Source: Microthyrium microscopicum (taxonomy: Eukaryota; Ascomycota; Dothideomycetes; Microthyriales; Microthyriaceae). From it: a stretch of 64,000 nucleotides of DNA. The stretch spans positions 1,755,563 through 1,819,562 of the forward strand of contig MU004234.1 in NCBI GenBank assembly GCA_010405405.1, in the 5' to 3' direction. Below the pieces are notes generated by a model. It did not search any database, was not told the origin of the DNA, and saw only the letters and a program-made list of their open reading frames with translations. Positions 34,700-48,864 of this stretch are shown piece by piece (the stretch's first letter is position 1; every line of letters begins with the position of its first letter). A program made the translations under genes and the position numbers.

Positions 34700-35922
34700 T
34701 CAGAGCGGAAGAATGTACGGATCGGGGCCGGCTGGAATGATTTTAGCTTTGATGGCCAATGTATATCCGGGTTTGTACTGAATGAGACAGTGTTAGTGAT
34801 TCTCACTTGATAAATCATTGAGTTCTTACAAGCTCGAACTTGGTGGTATTCTTGAAAGCACCACCATTTGTCGTTTCGCTCTCATCCCAATACAGATTTC
34901 TCAGCCACTGATGAATATTGGGATAATCGTGCCGGATCATCTTCAAATTACATTTGAAAATGGTATAATATGCCACATCAAATCGAGCCATAGTTGTATA
35001 CAGTCTAATATCCGCTTCAGTGATATTCTTCCCGAACAAATATGGCTGATTTGCTGATTTCGAAAGATGTTCTTCCACCCGATTCAGAGACTTGAAGAGC
35101 GTGTAGACATGCTCATCGTATGCCTCCTGAGTGGAAGCAAATCCACATTTGTACACGCCATTGTTGATCGTGTTATACACCCAGTTATTCATGGCTTCAA
35201 TATCAGCTCTAAGGTGCGGCGCAAACAAGCCTGCTTCACCCTTGGTCTCTTCACGACGTTCCACGGGCAGAAACTCGTCAAAGGCAGAATAGAACATGCG
35301 AATGATCTCGCTGCTCTCGTTATTGACAATCGTCTCTGAATTACTGTTAGCATTCTTCATACCAGAAATAAGCCGCTTTACCAGTCTTCTTGTCCCAAAG
35401 CATCGGTACAGTCACAATGCCCGTATAGCCGGGCGCAACCTTCTCATAAAATTGGCGCAAGTAGCGAAATCCGTAAAGTGGATCTTTGTCTGCAGCAAAA
35501 GTTCCCGTAAATTCCCATCCCTTTTCAGCGTCTTTCCCGTCGAGTTCGACGAGCTGAACAACGTCTTCCAGTCCTTTTAGCGCTCTGGTGATTATTGTCC
35601 GATGGGCCCATGGACATCCATAATGGACGTATAGAACATAACGCCCGTCTTCAGCTGGAAAGGGCGAATTGGGGTCTGGTGAGACAAAGTCACGAAACAC
35701 TGTGAGCTAGTTAGTACCATTATTCTGTGGGATGTCGATTACTCAAGGTAAAGACCCAATTGGGGGCCTTTTTTGGAAATAAACTGACCAGAATCTGGTC
35801 GTCTAAATCTGCCATCGCCATCAGCATAATCGCCCGCTCTCCAGGAAGCCTATAAATTTCAGCCTTATAACTTGCTTCAGACATGAGGATGCAAAATGAT
35901 GTACCTTTTTAGTCTCCGTCAT
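34700..35922 (-). CDS. Xi-class (Ecm4/GTO-like) glutathione transferase
   Basis: This is a cytosolic glutathionyl-hydroquinone reductase/omega-like transferase that uses glutathione to reduce quinone conjugates and disulfides. Five exons (35922-35905, 35849-35789, 35699-35382, 35335-34830, 34777-34700) give 326 residues. The family pattern begins GRFRRPDSVFRDFVS, and the thioredoxin-fold active site is YVHYGCPWAHRT with Cys55. GIVTVPMLWDKKT (the cis-Pro segment) follows, then IVNNESSEIIRMFYSAF. The helical domain carries LFGKNITEADIRLYTTMARFD and HQWLRNLYW, and the end is IIPAGPDPYILPL. All are diagnostic of the Xi/Ecm4 class. The first exon codes only six residues. Length and key residues are normal, so it is probably active. 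Confidence 0.92.
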
Positions 35923-36485
35923 CTTTGCCAGTGGAAGGAGATACTTTTTTCGAGTCTCTTACAGGAACTAGTTTTGATGAGATCTTGAGAATTCGTGCTA
36001 CTGAGAATGGCGTGTAGGTCATATATGCATGAGAACAACTCGTTCCTCTTAAAAGTTATGATGTTAGAAAGCTCCACTGAGAAAAGCTCTCTTGATTGGT
36101 AAGGCAAGCTTCTCTCGGAAGACCTGCAGTCCGTTCCGAGTTGGGATTAAATCGACAGCTCGTAAGCAACAGTGAAGACGGAGTTTAATAATTCAACCTA
36201 ATCATTTCGAACTTGATATCACGGGAACTAACTTCGTAAAAGCTGTTTATGAGTCTTTATCCTGCAATATAGCAGTAGATTTCGCCTATAATCAAATATA
36301 CAGAGAGCTAGTGGTTGCAGCAAGCAGTCAAAAATGGGTCCAATCAAAGAGAACCAGAGAAAGCCTGCTATATATTTGTTGCTGGTAGAGAATTCAATCT
36401 TTTTGGTGTGCCATCATATTCTAAGGCTATTTGCTTTCAGATAATAATAATGAAAATTAACCTCACTCTTTTAAAGCTGCCTACC
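35923..36485. other. Intergenic region
   Basis: About 560 AT-leaning bases lie between the GST start and the 3' end of the nitrate transporter gene. No RNA gene or repeat was recognised. Confidence 0.5.
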
Positions 36486-37642
36486 CTATCGTCCTCCAAT
36501 TTGACCCTTTGGAATAGGTCGAATCCACGCCACAGAAAGGTTCATCACAATAGCAATGACTCCCAAAATCCAGATAGATTTTCCATAGTTCGTTACATTA
36601 TAGCGAAAAATGATAGCTCCAATGACACCACCAAACTATATCGCATGTCAGTCCACCAACTCCGATAACTCTTTTGAGGGGCTTTAAAAACTTACGTTGC
36701 CTACTGCGCCGACAAAACCGGACACAATACCATTGGCCTGTGGATGGACGTGAGGAACCAGCGCAAAGTTGGCGCCGTTGCTAGCGTCCATGAAGAATGC
36801 GAGGCCAGCGACAAGACCAATCATGGTGTGTTGGTTATGTGAATTGGCGAGGCCGATGGCAAGCATAAAGACACCCATGGTGACACCGAGGAAGTGGATC
36901 CATATTTTCTTGGCCCAGAGGTTGCCTTTGGTATATTTGTAGATGATGTCGCTGATAATTCCACCTGTTTGTTGTTAGCAAGTTTATAGATCAAGAAGGG
37001 CGAGTGGTTAGAACGTACCAAGAGGACGACCATAGACATTCAGAAGACCGAACATAGCGGCCCATCGGCCTGATGAGGTTTGGCCTAGTTTGGGGAAGTT
37101 CTTGAGGTAATAAGCTCCGAGAACGGAATTAATGGCAAGCTCAGATCCAAAGGAGTTGAAGTAGCATGCCATAAGCGCGACTGTTTGAGGAGAGATGAAG
37201 ACTTTGAAGATTTCCTTTGCACTTGGTTTCTCGATGACTTCGTGGGCATACTCGGCATCGATCTCGGTGACTTCACCTTTTCCAAACTCTACGTCCTTGG
37301 TGATAGCTAGCTTGTCAACCTTCTCCGTCGAATCCGCTGGTGATGCGCCAGTGCTCTCGCCGTAGACAACGCTACTTTGGGGAACATGCCGGCCTTGCTC
37401 ATGGATGACTCTCAAGTTGGCTTCAACAGCCTCATGTCGCTCCGACCACTTGCCAACAGGTGTGTCCGGGCATAAAACGACCATCAAAATAGCTGTGCCC
37501 ACGATAATAGCAAACGGTACGAAAAAGGCTCGTCGCCAAGCATCGTGAGGTGAAAGCTTGTAGTGTCCAACAAAGTGGTCGAATATAGCAGGCATGATAA
37601 AGTAAGTAATACCTCCGCCAGAGTTCCCAAAACCACCCGTCT

Positions 37643-37855
37643 ATGACGCGTAATAGCGGCTAACCTATTCATATTAAAGAATACCAAAACCAAATCCTAC
37701 AACCCCTAAATCTTAACCATAATTCTAATTTAGCAACGTATTTCTCTATTTATAATAATTTTAAGACCTATTCTAAACTCCCCTTAATAAGGGCTATCTT
37801 TAAAAGATATTTTTAAGAAGATTTATTTTTAGTTACGTAGTACTATAAAATATCT
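37643..37855 (+). repeat. Left 213-bp terminal inverted repeat
   Basis: It matches the reverse complement of 48652-48864 without gaps. About 19 positions differ, and every one is a C/T or G/A transition. It begins ATGACGCGTAATAGCGG. Confidence 0.92.
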
Positions 37856-39558
37856 TTAAAAGCAAAAAGGTTACTAATTATTAGTAAGATAGTATCCTTA
37901 TATAATACTATAGCTTACATAGAAGGATATAATAAGCTATATATAGATTTTAGTATAGTTATAAGAATATATTATAAGTAAAGATATTAGTTCGTAAAGA
38001 AGCTTACTAAATTTAGTAAAGGAATATTCTTTAAAAGGACTATACTTACAATATCTTTCCTAAAATAGCTTTAATAAATAAAATAACTCTATATAAGGGT
38101 TTTAATTAGAGTAAATACTATAGAGCTCCTTCCTTAAAAGGATAAAAGCAAGATTATAAATTTATAACTATAGTAAAGTTTAATAAAGCTTAATAATAGT
38201 AGTTCCTTACTAAATTAGCTTATAAGTAAGCCTTAGCTATAATATCCCTTTTATAGTATTATTCCTTTTATAGATTCTTAGGTTATTCCTTTATATATTA
38301 TCTCTTTAGATTAAGTATTAAGTCTTAGTAGTAAGGAAAATATAATTCTTTACTAAATAATATTATTCTAGTATGTTATCTTTTTTACTTATAACTACTT
38401 TACTAACTTTTAGTAAATCTAAGTTGCTAAAAACTTCTATCTCTTTAGCTATAATGTCTTCTAATGCTTTTCTACTACTAATTTATATTCTTAAAAGTAA
38501 TTTCTAGCTTTTAATATAATTATATAAGCTTTAAGACATTAACTTAAAGTATTTTAGACTTTTCTATTTATATTATATAAAGTAAAGTTACGTTCTAGTA
38601 AGCCTATATCCCTTAGCTTATATACTAAATTATTATATATACTATTTAGCTTACTAATTAGTAGAACTATTAATACTAAAAGTATAAGTATTCTTTATAA
38701 ATACTAATTATCTTATAAAATGTATCTATACTTAAATATTTAAGGAGCTAGCTTACTATTATAGAATACTATACTTATAAAAATATAAAAAAAGTAAGAA
38801 AATAGTATAAAATTAGCGCTAAGATAGTTAGTACTACTATATAATAATCTTATAGAGCTAAATTATATATAAGTTTATCTTTTCTTATTAAATTAAGTAT
38901 AACTAATATAATTAAGTAATAAAATTATAGTAAAGAAGGTTTAGTAAAGTAAGATTTTTTAGTATTAAGTAAAAGAGAGACTATAACTCTAATTTAGCTA
39001 TTATATCTAAGTAACGCTAAGCTAGTTTATATAGTAAGTAGTATATATACCTAAGTCTTATTAAGTTTCTTTATAGCTATATTAAGAACTAAGTAAATAA
39101 AGGAATAATATTTTTTTAGCTATTTTATAAAAGAAGAAAAAAAAATATTATTTATAATTATCTAAAAAATTTTATATAATTTAAAATTATATAGAATTTA
39201 TAGTAATTATTTAAGCTTATACTATATAGTAGTTTTATACCTACGTAGTCTTATTATAATAATTTAGTAGTAAATATTACTTTAGGAATAACATTCTACT
39301 ACTATAAAGTAAACCTTCTTAGCTAAAAAGCTTTCTTTATTCTTAATTCTATACTTTCTAGTATAGTATACTTCTATATATATAAAATTAATTATAAAGC
39401 CTATTATACTATTCCTTTCTAAAGACTACTTAAGAGAATACGTATAGTAAAATACTTTATAATAAAATACTTAGTATTTTACTTATAACGCATACTCTAT
39501 AGATAACCTATTAAAATATATTAAGGTATTTATCCTTTATAAAAAGATACCTTATATA

Positions 39559-39622
39559 AAGAATTAAGATATTATTTTACTTATTATATAAGGAATTAAG
39601 ATATTATTTTACTTATTATATA
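39559..39622. repeat. Tandem duplication, 2 x 32 bp
   Basis: Two adjacent copies differ at one position (G/A). They lie inside the AT-rich element in the nitrate transporter. Confidence 0.8.
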
Positions 39623-42600
39623 TATTTATTTTAGTAAAATAAAAAAAATAACTTATAGTTACTTTTTAAAGTACTATTTAATAATTACTTAGCTTTAAAG
39701 TAGCTAAAATTAGTAAAGATTACTAGTCTAACCTATCTCTATAACCTAGTCTAGTTTTCTAAATATATAAATATTAATTAGCTAGAATAGCTATAAAGCT
39801 TTTCTATTACTAAGTAGTATTATTTAATACTATATATTACTTAGGTAAGTAGAGCTTTCTATAATAAAGCTTATTAAGTAGTATATTTATACTAATACTT
39901 AGTAAAATTACTATAAAGGTATCTTAATAAATCTTAATTAATATTAAGACCCTTTTAAGGTAATAATATTATAATAATCTTTATAACTATTTATACTTTA
40001 GTATTTATTATTAAAGATATCTTATTATACTTTATTAGTTACTCTTCTTTAATACGCTTTCTAAAGAAGATTAAAATAGTAAAGTATTTTTTATATTAAT
40101 TTTTTTCTTTTAAAAAAAAGTCTTAATATCTTTAATATTAATACGTTCTATATTAATATATTATATTACGCTAAGTTAATCTATAATAATATAAGTAATT
40201 TTTAACTATTAATTAATTAATATTTTAGTTATACTAAATACTATAACTACTTACTACCTAGAGATACTATATATAAAATATAAATAATATTACTACCCTT
40301 TATTAGTTATAGCCTACTATAGACTATTATCTATAATAGGCTTATTAATAATAACTAATTACCTCCTTATTTAAAATTTTTATCTTATAGATAGGCTTAC
40401 TAGTTATAATAAAGTAATTCTAGTATACCTTTTAAGTCTAATCTTGTTTTTCCTTTACCTATTTTACTAATAATACTTTCCTAAGGCTATAATTCTATAT
40501 AACCTATTATACTTATATAGTAGTTATACTCTAGTCTAAAGTATAGTAATTAGGTTATTCTATATATTAAAGGAGCTTACATTTTATAATATAAAGGAAA
40601 GTTAGTTAAAAACTAGCATATTATTTAAATACTATTTAAACTAAATACTAGTAAATTAGTAATTAGAAAGAAGATTACCTAAAAACTAAAGCTAACTACT
40701 ATAATTTTCTACTATAATTTTTATTTAAACTAGGCTTTCTAAAGACTTTCTAATATTATTATAGCCTTATTATTATTATATATAGAGATAATTCTATATA
40801 CTACCCTATATCCTTAAGAAGTATAAGTACTATATTAAGAATAATATAAATAGTATAAGTAGGTTATAAGATTATTAACCTATATAAACTATAAGCTCTT
40901 AATTTTACTAAGAGTATTCCTATTTATAAAAAGTAATCCTACCTTAATCTAGTATTAATAAGTATATTTAATACGTTAGCCCTAATATATAATAGAGATT
41001 ATACTTTTTACTTTAGTATAAAGTATATATCTTTTCTAAGAAGGTTAAGTTTATTAGGTAAGGACTCTAAGTAGCCTTATTAAAGTAATTTAACTATATT
41101 ATTTATTAGCTAGTAGTTATACTTTAGATATACTTAATTTTTCTTTAAATAAAAATCTTAATATATATTATTAATCTAAAGTAGTAAATATTATTATTAA
41201 AAGAATATAGATACAAAAGCCTTTAAAAAAATAGAGAAACTTTATTACTTAATATATAATTAGTAGTATATTATAAGAAAAGTAAGAATATACTTTCTAT
41301 TAATATATACTAAATAATATAAATAGATATTAATAAATATTATTATTAATTTATTAATATATAAAGGCAAGCTAGTTAACTACTTCTAAATATCTTTATT
41401 TAAGTAGCGTTCTTCTTAAGTTAAAAAGTATTAGTCTCTAGTAGATAGAAGTAGTAACTATAACATATATCTAAATACTAAATAATTAAGTAGTAAAAAA
41501 GTAGCTTAGAGTTAGCTAGTATTTAAAAATATATTACTAGCTATAGTAGTTACTAACTAGTTATTATACTTATTTATAAAGGAATATTATAAAATCTAAG
41601 TAGTTAAACTTTTAACTTATAAGGCTTATATATCTATCTACCTTATTACCTAGTAATAATTAACAACTTTAAGAATAAATTAAAGGTTTATTTAAGATAT
41701 CTAGAAGTATAGAATAATAGGCTTATATTTTATATATTATAATTAATAAAAATAAAAATATAAAAAGTATATTATAAGCTATCCTTTGCTAAATTTAAGC
41801 CTATAATATATACTTTAGATAAGTCCTAAATTTACTCTATTATTTACTAATTTACTTTAAGATAGTAAAGATTACTTTTAGTATTTCTATTTATTTTAGT
41901 AGTTATTTTTTAATATATTTACTTTTATTATTATTACTACGCTTAGGATAATAAAGTAAGTATACTACTTTATTTACTCTAAGTACTTATTATATATTTA
42001 GTTTTTTTATCTTTTTAAAAAGTCTTCTATCTATAAGAATAGTATTATATTAATAAGTTAAAGCTAATTATAAACTTAGGTATATATTATAAGTATTAAT
42101 TAAAGTATAGCTAGTAGTACTTCTTTTTAAAAAGATAGTTATATCTAATATAATAGTATATCTTTATAAAGAACTTTATTATATATATATTAATAAAGTA
42201 CTAAATCCCTACCTACTATATTATTAATTAAGGTAATACTTTATATAGAAAAAATATATATTAGTAATAAAATAACTAATAAGTAAGAATTTATTTACTT
42301 CCTCCTACTATTAAAAAGAATACTAACTTAATATTAGACTAATAAAAATCCTAATTTAGGTAAATATTAGCTCCTCTAGAGCTATATTAGACTCTAATTA
42401 TTTTCTTAGTTTACCTAAGAAATAGTTAAAGTCTAATATTAAAAGATAAAGACTTAAAAATACTAAGAGCAGTATATATAAGTTAAATTTAACTCTCTTT
42501 TAGTATAGTATACCTTTTAGTAGTATATTATCTAAAATAAAAAATAGATTAAAATTATAAGTTAATATAGGTATAACTTTCTCTAAATCTTACTCTATAG

Positions 42601-45600
42601 TTAAAGTTACTACTTTATAAGATATTCTAATATAGAAATATTTAGCTAAAAAGTCCTTAAAATAAATAAAGCTTATATATTCTTAGCTACTCTTTTAGTT
42701 TACTAAGAGGTAGCTAAAGATTTATAAGCTTTATTTTACCCTATATATTATCTTAATAATATTTACTTTAAGAGTTATAGATTTAATTAAGTCCTTAATA
42801 CTAATAACTAAATATAAATTAATATAATATAATATTAAATTAAAGAATCTTACTTAGCGCTCTTTTATAAGGACCTTTAGCGCTATATAGATAGTAAAAA
42901 GAAGTTAAATATTTTTAAGGTACGTTTAAAAATAGAGAAGATAAAGATATATATAGATCATAATAGTAATATAATAGGCTTATTAGTTAAGTTTAGCAAC
43001 TTAAATCTTCTAAAAAGTAAGGATATATTAATATTATTAATATGCTTTTAAGGTAGACTATAGAGATTATATAAGTAAGTAAGAAGAATTCTTAAAAACA
43101 TAAATAAGGCTAAGGTAAGCTTTATTTAGATAAATAGTACTAAATAGAGAAAATATTACTAGCCTATTTATATTTTAAATAATACTAAAAAAATTAATAT
43201 ATCTTTAAAAGCTTTAAAAGAGATAAATAAAGTAAAGATTAAAAAAGAATAAGAAAAGAATAAGTAATTAGTTTAAGAGGTTAACTTTAATAAAGGCTAC
43301 TCTCTTTATAAATATAATAGTAAGAGGTTATTAAAGCGCTATTATAAATTTAATAATAAGGATATAGATAACTATATTATATATAAAGAAAAAAATAAAG
43401 TTACTCCTAATTAAAAAGTCTTAGAAGAATATAGTCTAAATATTAAAGAGCCTACTACCTTTACTCTTAAATATCTAGTAGCCTAATAATTAACTTTATT
43501 AATCCTCCTTAAGTTATTTCCTACGAACTAATATTATATCTATCTTAAACAAGACTATAACTCCTCTATAAACTAGTAGCCTAAGAAAGTCTATTAAAAT
43601 TAGAGTTAAAGCTTAATAACTATTATTATATATCCTAATAAGTAGCTAATAATATTAAATAGAAATATAACTAATCTTTTATAAGAATATATTAATACTT
43701 AACTAATAACTTCTTTAGCCTCTAAATTTATAATTTAGTACTACTTTTAATTAATTTAATTTTTAGTTAGTAGTTCTAGTTCTAGTAATATTTATAATAA
43801 TATTATATAAATTCCTTAAGCTTATTTTTTAACTATTTTATCTTTATATAGTAGTTTTCTATACTATATTTTATAACTTCTACTTAATAAATTATATTAA
43901 TTATTATATTTACTAACGTTTATTTAGGTTTAACCTATAAGTTAATAAACTACTTAAGAATTCTAAGAGCATTAGTTTAGTAGAATAAAGAAGGAGCATA
44001 ATAAGTTAATAAGCTAGTTACTTATTATTTTATAGCATACACGTAGTCTTATATAAGGATATATTATTAGATTAGTTAGCCCTATTTTAGTAAAGGCTAA
44101 CGCCCTTACTAAGATTTAGTCTTATTTAAGTTTAAGGTTTATATATAAATATATACTAGTAATTAAGGCTTAAAGTATAAAGTTAATATTTTATAGCTAA
44201 AATTTAAGAAACTAAAATTCTTTATTATAATTTATTTATAAAGAGTAGCGTATAAGTTAGTAAATAAAGATATAAATAGAGTATAGTATAAACTAGCTAA
44301 ATAGACGATTATATAATAAATACTTTAATATAACGTTACTACTAGTAAGGTACTAAGGTACTCTAAGTAAGCTAAGATATCTACTATCTACTTTCTTACT
44401 TAAGCCTCTAAGCCTATTACTATATAGATCTATACTCTTAATATACTACTTAAAAGGCTTAATAACTATTTAGAATAAATTAATAAGAAAGTAAGAGCTT
44501 TATTACTTATTAAGAGTCTTAGTTATTAATAGGAATACTTACTATAGATGCTTATAGTCTTTCTTATTAAATAATAGTTCTTATATTAGTATTACCTATT
44601 ACGCTAATAAGATATAACTACCTATTATAGATAGCTTAAGCAAGTAATTAGTTATTTATAGAGATATCTAAAGCTTAATAGTAGGTATTAAACTAATAAA
44701 TATAGAAGAATTATCTATTAAAAAGTAAAACTAGCTAATATAAAACCTTTAAAGAGAAACTAAGTAGTTTAAGCCTACCTTCTAGCCTAATTATAGATAA
44801 ACGTACTAATAAAATATATTAATTTACTAAGTACTAAGGCTTAGTCTAACTACTACTATAAGTAACTACTATATAAATTTATAAGCCTTTACTTAGGTCT
44901 AGCTATAATAAAGTTATATACTTATATAGTAGTTTTAGTAGCTTTTTTCTAGCTTTAGAAGCAATATTAGTATTAAACTACTCTTTACTAGCTTTAGAAG
45001 TAATACTAGTATTATCTTTATTACCTTTATTATTATCCTTATCCTCTTTATTAGGCTTATAATCTAAGCCTTTATTATCTTTTATAACTAAGGTTATAAG
45101 TTTAGATAGAGGCTCCTCTTTATTATTATTTAAAAAGGGTAATTTCTATAGCTAGAGGTTCTTAAATTTAGAAGTATTAATTATAAGAAGCTTTAGATCC
45201 TCTATTTTAATAAACGAATCTTTCTTAATAACCTTTTTTATACTAGGTATTAGTATTAATTAACTTCTTAATATTAATAATATAGACTTAAGCTTAAGGG
45301 TTATAAATTATCTTTTTTTAAGAATAATATACTATTAATATATTTTATTCTTACTTATCTTCTTTAACTTTATTATAAAATATTCTATAAAGTTATTAGT
45401 AAATATTAACCTATTAGTATTAAGGTTATTTAAGATAATTTAGAAGACTTAAGGCTATTTAGATATAGTAATATAAGAAGCTAGAATAAGCTTTTTTCTT
45501 AGCTTATAATACTTTTCTAGTATAGCTTAAGAAAAGTATCTTACGACTTATTTTTTAACTAGGTTAGTAAAGTTCTAGATTAGTTAATAGGTAATAAATC

Positions 45601-46487
45601 TATAAGTTATCTTAAATACTAGTAGATAGTTAGTATATATTATTAGCAAAATATCCTACTTATAAAACTTTTATACCTTCTTTTTTAAAGACTTATCCCT
45701 ATCTTTATTAATTACCTAATCTATAATATATACCAAAATCTAAATATACTATTTAATATTTAATTAAGCTAGTTTTAGCTTATTAGTTAGATCTTTCTTA
45801 ATACTTTTTATATAGTAATATTATATACCTTTCTTTAGTTAGTCCTTTAAACTTAACGTAGCTACTTAATTAGCCTTTACTTAAGTTAATTCTTTACTTA
45901 TTCTAGTATTATATCTTACCTAATTAGTATAAGCTTTAAAAGCCCTTACTAGAGAAGGTTAATAGCTATTTACTCTTATATTTCCTTCTATTTTAACTAA
46001 AGATTAATATACTAGAGAATTATTAATCTTAATAATATTCTAAGGATTTATAATAATATAAGGCTTTAGTAATAGCTCTTTATACTATCTTAGATTAGCG
46101 TTAGAGTAGTAAAGCGTAGTAGATAGCTTATTACTTCTTATAAGTATTATTATATTAGAAGGTATATTTATTAGTTTTAAGTAAGTATAGTAGCATAGCT
46201 TAGTTTTCTATTTATAATTAATTATTATACCTAGAGGCATTTTTTTATAATAGCTAGTTAAAATTAAGCTTAGTTTATAAGTAAAGCTATGCTATTAACT
46301 ATTAGGATCCTATTTAATAATAGTAGCTATTAAATAAACGTATAAAGTTATTTTATTAAAATAGAATAATATTTATTAAGGTAGATAATAATAGTAAAGT
46401 AAAATAATAAATATTTCCTAAGTAGCAGGATTTATTATTAGAAATATTAATTATACTTTACCTTATAAAGTATTCTTAAAGAAGTAA

Positions 46488-46544
46488 TTAAAGTATATTA
46501 TATTAAAAATTTATAGTTAAAGTATATTATATTAAAAATTTATA
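46488..46544. repeat. Tandem duplication, about 2 x 29 bp
   Basis: Two adjacent copies of a unit beginning TTAAAGTATATTATATTAAA lie inside the same AT-rich element. Confidence 0.8.
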
Positions 46545-48651
46545 TATCTTTACTAGTACTAATATAAGATTAAGGTATTCTTATTAAATTAGAACCTTAA
46601 AATTCTCCTAATATATTTAAATTATATTCTAGTTTAAAGGCTAGACTAGCTTCTCTACTTTCCTTAGCTAATAAGTATTTAGTACTAATCTTATTATATA
46701 ATATCCTTATAGTTACTATAACTATAAAATAGTTTAGGTAATCTATAATAAACTACTTACTACTAATTAGAGTAGAGAATAAATTTAAGCGTAGCTTTAC
46801 CTCTAACTCCTTATATACCTCTAAGAATTATTATAGCTAGAGATAAATACGAATAAATAGCTTACTTAGTCTACCTTATTCTCTACTAAGAGGTTTATTA
46901 AGATTAAAATTAATAAAAGTAAAGAAACTATTATATAGCTTATATATATTTACTAGTAAATAGGTATCTTTATTCTATCTACTTACTACTTACTTTCTTT
47001 TCTTTATTAGCTTTCTAATAATTAGTAACCCTTAATATTTAGTATTAGGAGCTATTATATAAAGGAAGTATAGTTTTCTATTTATAGCGTAAGGCTTTTT
47101 CTTTTTATTATTTATAATCTTATAAGAATTCTAGTTATTAATATATTTCTATATAACTATTTATAAGTATAGTATAAAGATTACTAGTATAGCTATATAG
47201 TCTAGATATTTATCCTTTATATAGGCTTTCTAATCTTCTAGGGATTTAAAAAATAACTAAAGAATATAATATTAGTTATAAAGAGGCATAAAGGTAAGTA
47301 CTATTTTCTTATACTTTCTACTTTATAAGCGCTCTACTACTTAGTTCCCTCTACTAACGTTTAATCTACTAGTTCTATATACTAGTTCTATAAAAATAAT
47401 AATCTTTAAAAAGGATTACTTACTACTAATTCTCTATTATAAGCTTATAATACGCGTCTACTATTATAACTATTTTATTTCTATAATCTAACTAGATAAA
47501 TTAAGGCTAAATAAGGTTTAGCGTATTAAGTAAATTATTTAAATATTAGTAAAAAGTACTAATGCTTATAGTATTTAAGATACTAACATAATACTAAATA
47601 ATATATTAAGAGAATATATTAATATACGTATATATTTTAATTTTAAAATTCTTAAGCTTATTATACTTATTAACTAACTAGACCTAGTTAAGCTCTTTAA
47701 TAATATAGTCGCCTTATACTTAATAAGATTACTTCTAACGAGCTTATATTACTTTAAGATCTACTTCCTTCTAAATCTACTATAGAATTTATTATAAAAC
47801 CTTATATCCTTATTTACGTAGCCTATTAACTATTAAGTAGTATCTATAATTCTTAATACTAATATATAATCTATTAAGTTTAGCTTAAAATACTACTAAA
47901 TCTTTAATATATGCTACTTCTCTTTCTTCTTAGAATATATAAAGGTTTTACTATTTAAGTCTTAGTTTCTTATATAGTTACTAAAGTATCTATAGTTTTA
48001 TATTATAGCTATAGACCTAGAGAAGAATATAAAGCTCTTTTTTATTATAGTTCTAGAAATAGAATAGCTATTTAGTAAGTTTCTTAAGTTTTTTTATAAT
48101 TTTAAGTAGTTTCTACATAATAATTTTCTATTCTTTAATCTTATAGTATAAGATTAAAAGAAATACTTTAGTATTATAATATTTTTTTAACTACTTAAGT
48201 AAATCTTAGTATATATACTCCTTATTATTAATAAGATATTTAATATTAAGGCAATACTCCTCTAAATTAATATAATAAGTAAGTATCCTAAAAGAATTAT
48301 TAGTAAATAAAGTAGAAAGAAAAGAAAAGAAAGATAGAAAAAAGAAAATAGGTAGAAGTTAGAAAAGAAAAAGAACTTATAAATTATCTATAGATAAAAG
48401 AATTTCCTATAGATAACTTATTAAAGAATATATAATATTACTACGTAGCGTCTTCTAATTTATTATTATATTAAAACTAATATTATATAGTATATACTTT
48501 ACTAACTATATCTATATATAGTATTTACTTTTTCTAAGCTTAGAAACTTAATATATTCTTTATTACTCTCTACTATATACTAAGTCTACTCTTATTTATA
48601 TAAAGATAGTAGTTACTTACTAAGAATATTATAATAGAGTATTAAGGTTTT

Positions 48652-48864
48652 AGATATTTTATAGTACTATATAACTAAAAATAAATCTTTTTAAAAATAC
48701 TTTTTAAAGATAGCTCTTATTAAGGGAAGTCTAGAATAAGTCTTAAAATTATTATAAATAGGGGAATACATTGCTAAATTAGAATTATAATTAAGATTTA
48801 GGGGTTGTAGGATTTGGTTTTAGTATTCTCTAATATGAATAGGTTGGCCGCTATTATGCGTTAT
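48652..48864 (-). repeat. Right 213-bp terminal inverted repeat
   Basis: Read on the minus strand it begins ATAACGCATAATAGCGG and follows the left repeat base for base until TATCT, after which the two ends diverge. Confidence 0.92.

Larger units (their letters stand above)
37641..48864. mobile_element. 11.2-kb AT-rich element with 213-bp terminal inverted repeats
   Basis: The insertion lies within an exon of the nitrate transporter. The flanks repeat ACCCGT (37635-37640 and 48865-48870), the apparent 6-bp target duplication. The ends are inverted repeats of about 213 bp. The left one may carry two extra bases, CT, outside the match. The interior is TpA-saturated with stops in all frames, so no transposase domain can be named. 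Long TIRs suggest a Mutator-, hAT- or similar DNA transposon, but the 6-bp duplication and the 11-kb length fit none cleanly. A large composite or nested element is possible. The gene-side sequence on both edges is not mutated, so RIP stopped at the boundaries. Confidence 0.85.

Noticed and set aside
37856-48651. Search for host genes or a CRISPR-like array inside the 11.2-kb element
   Set aside because: All frames are closed by TA-rich stops. The only repeats seen are two short tandem duplications; there is no spaced repeat array.
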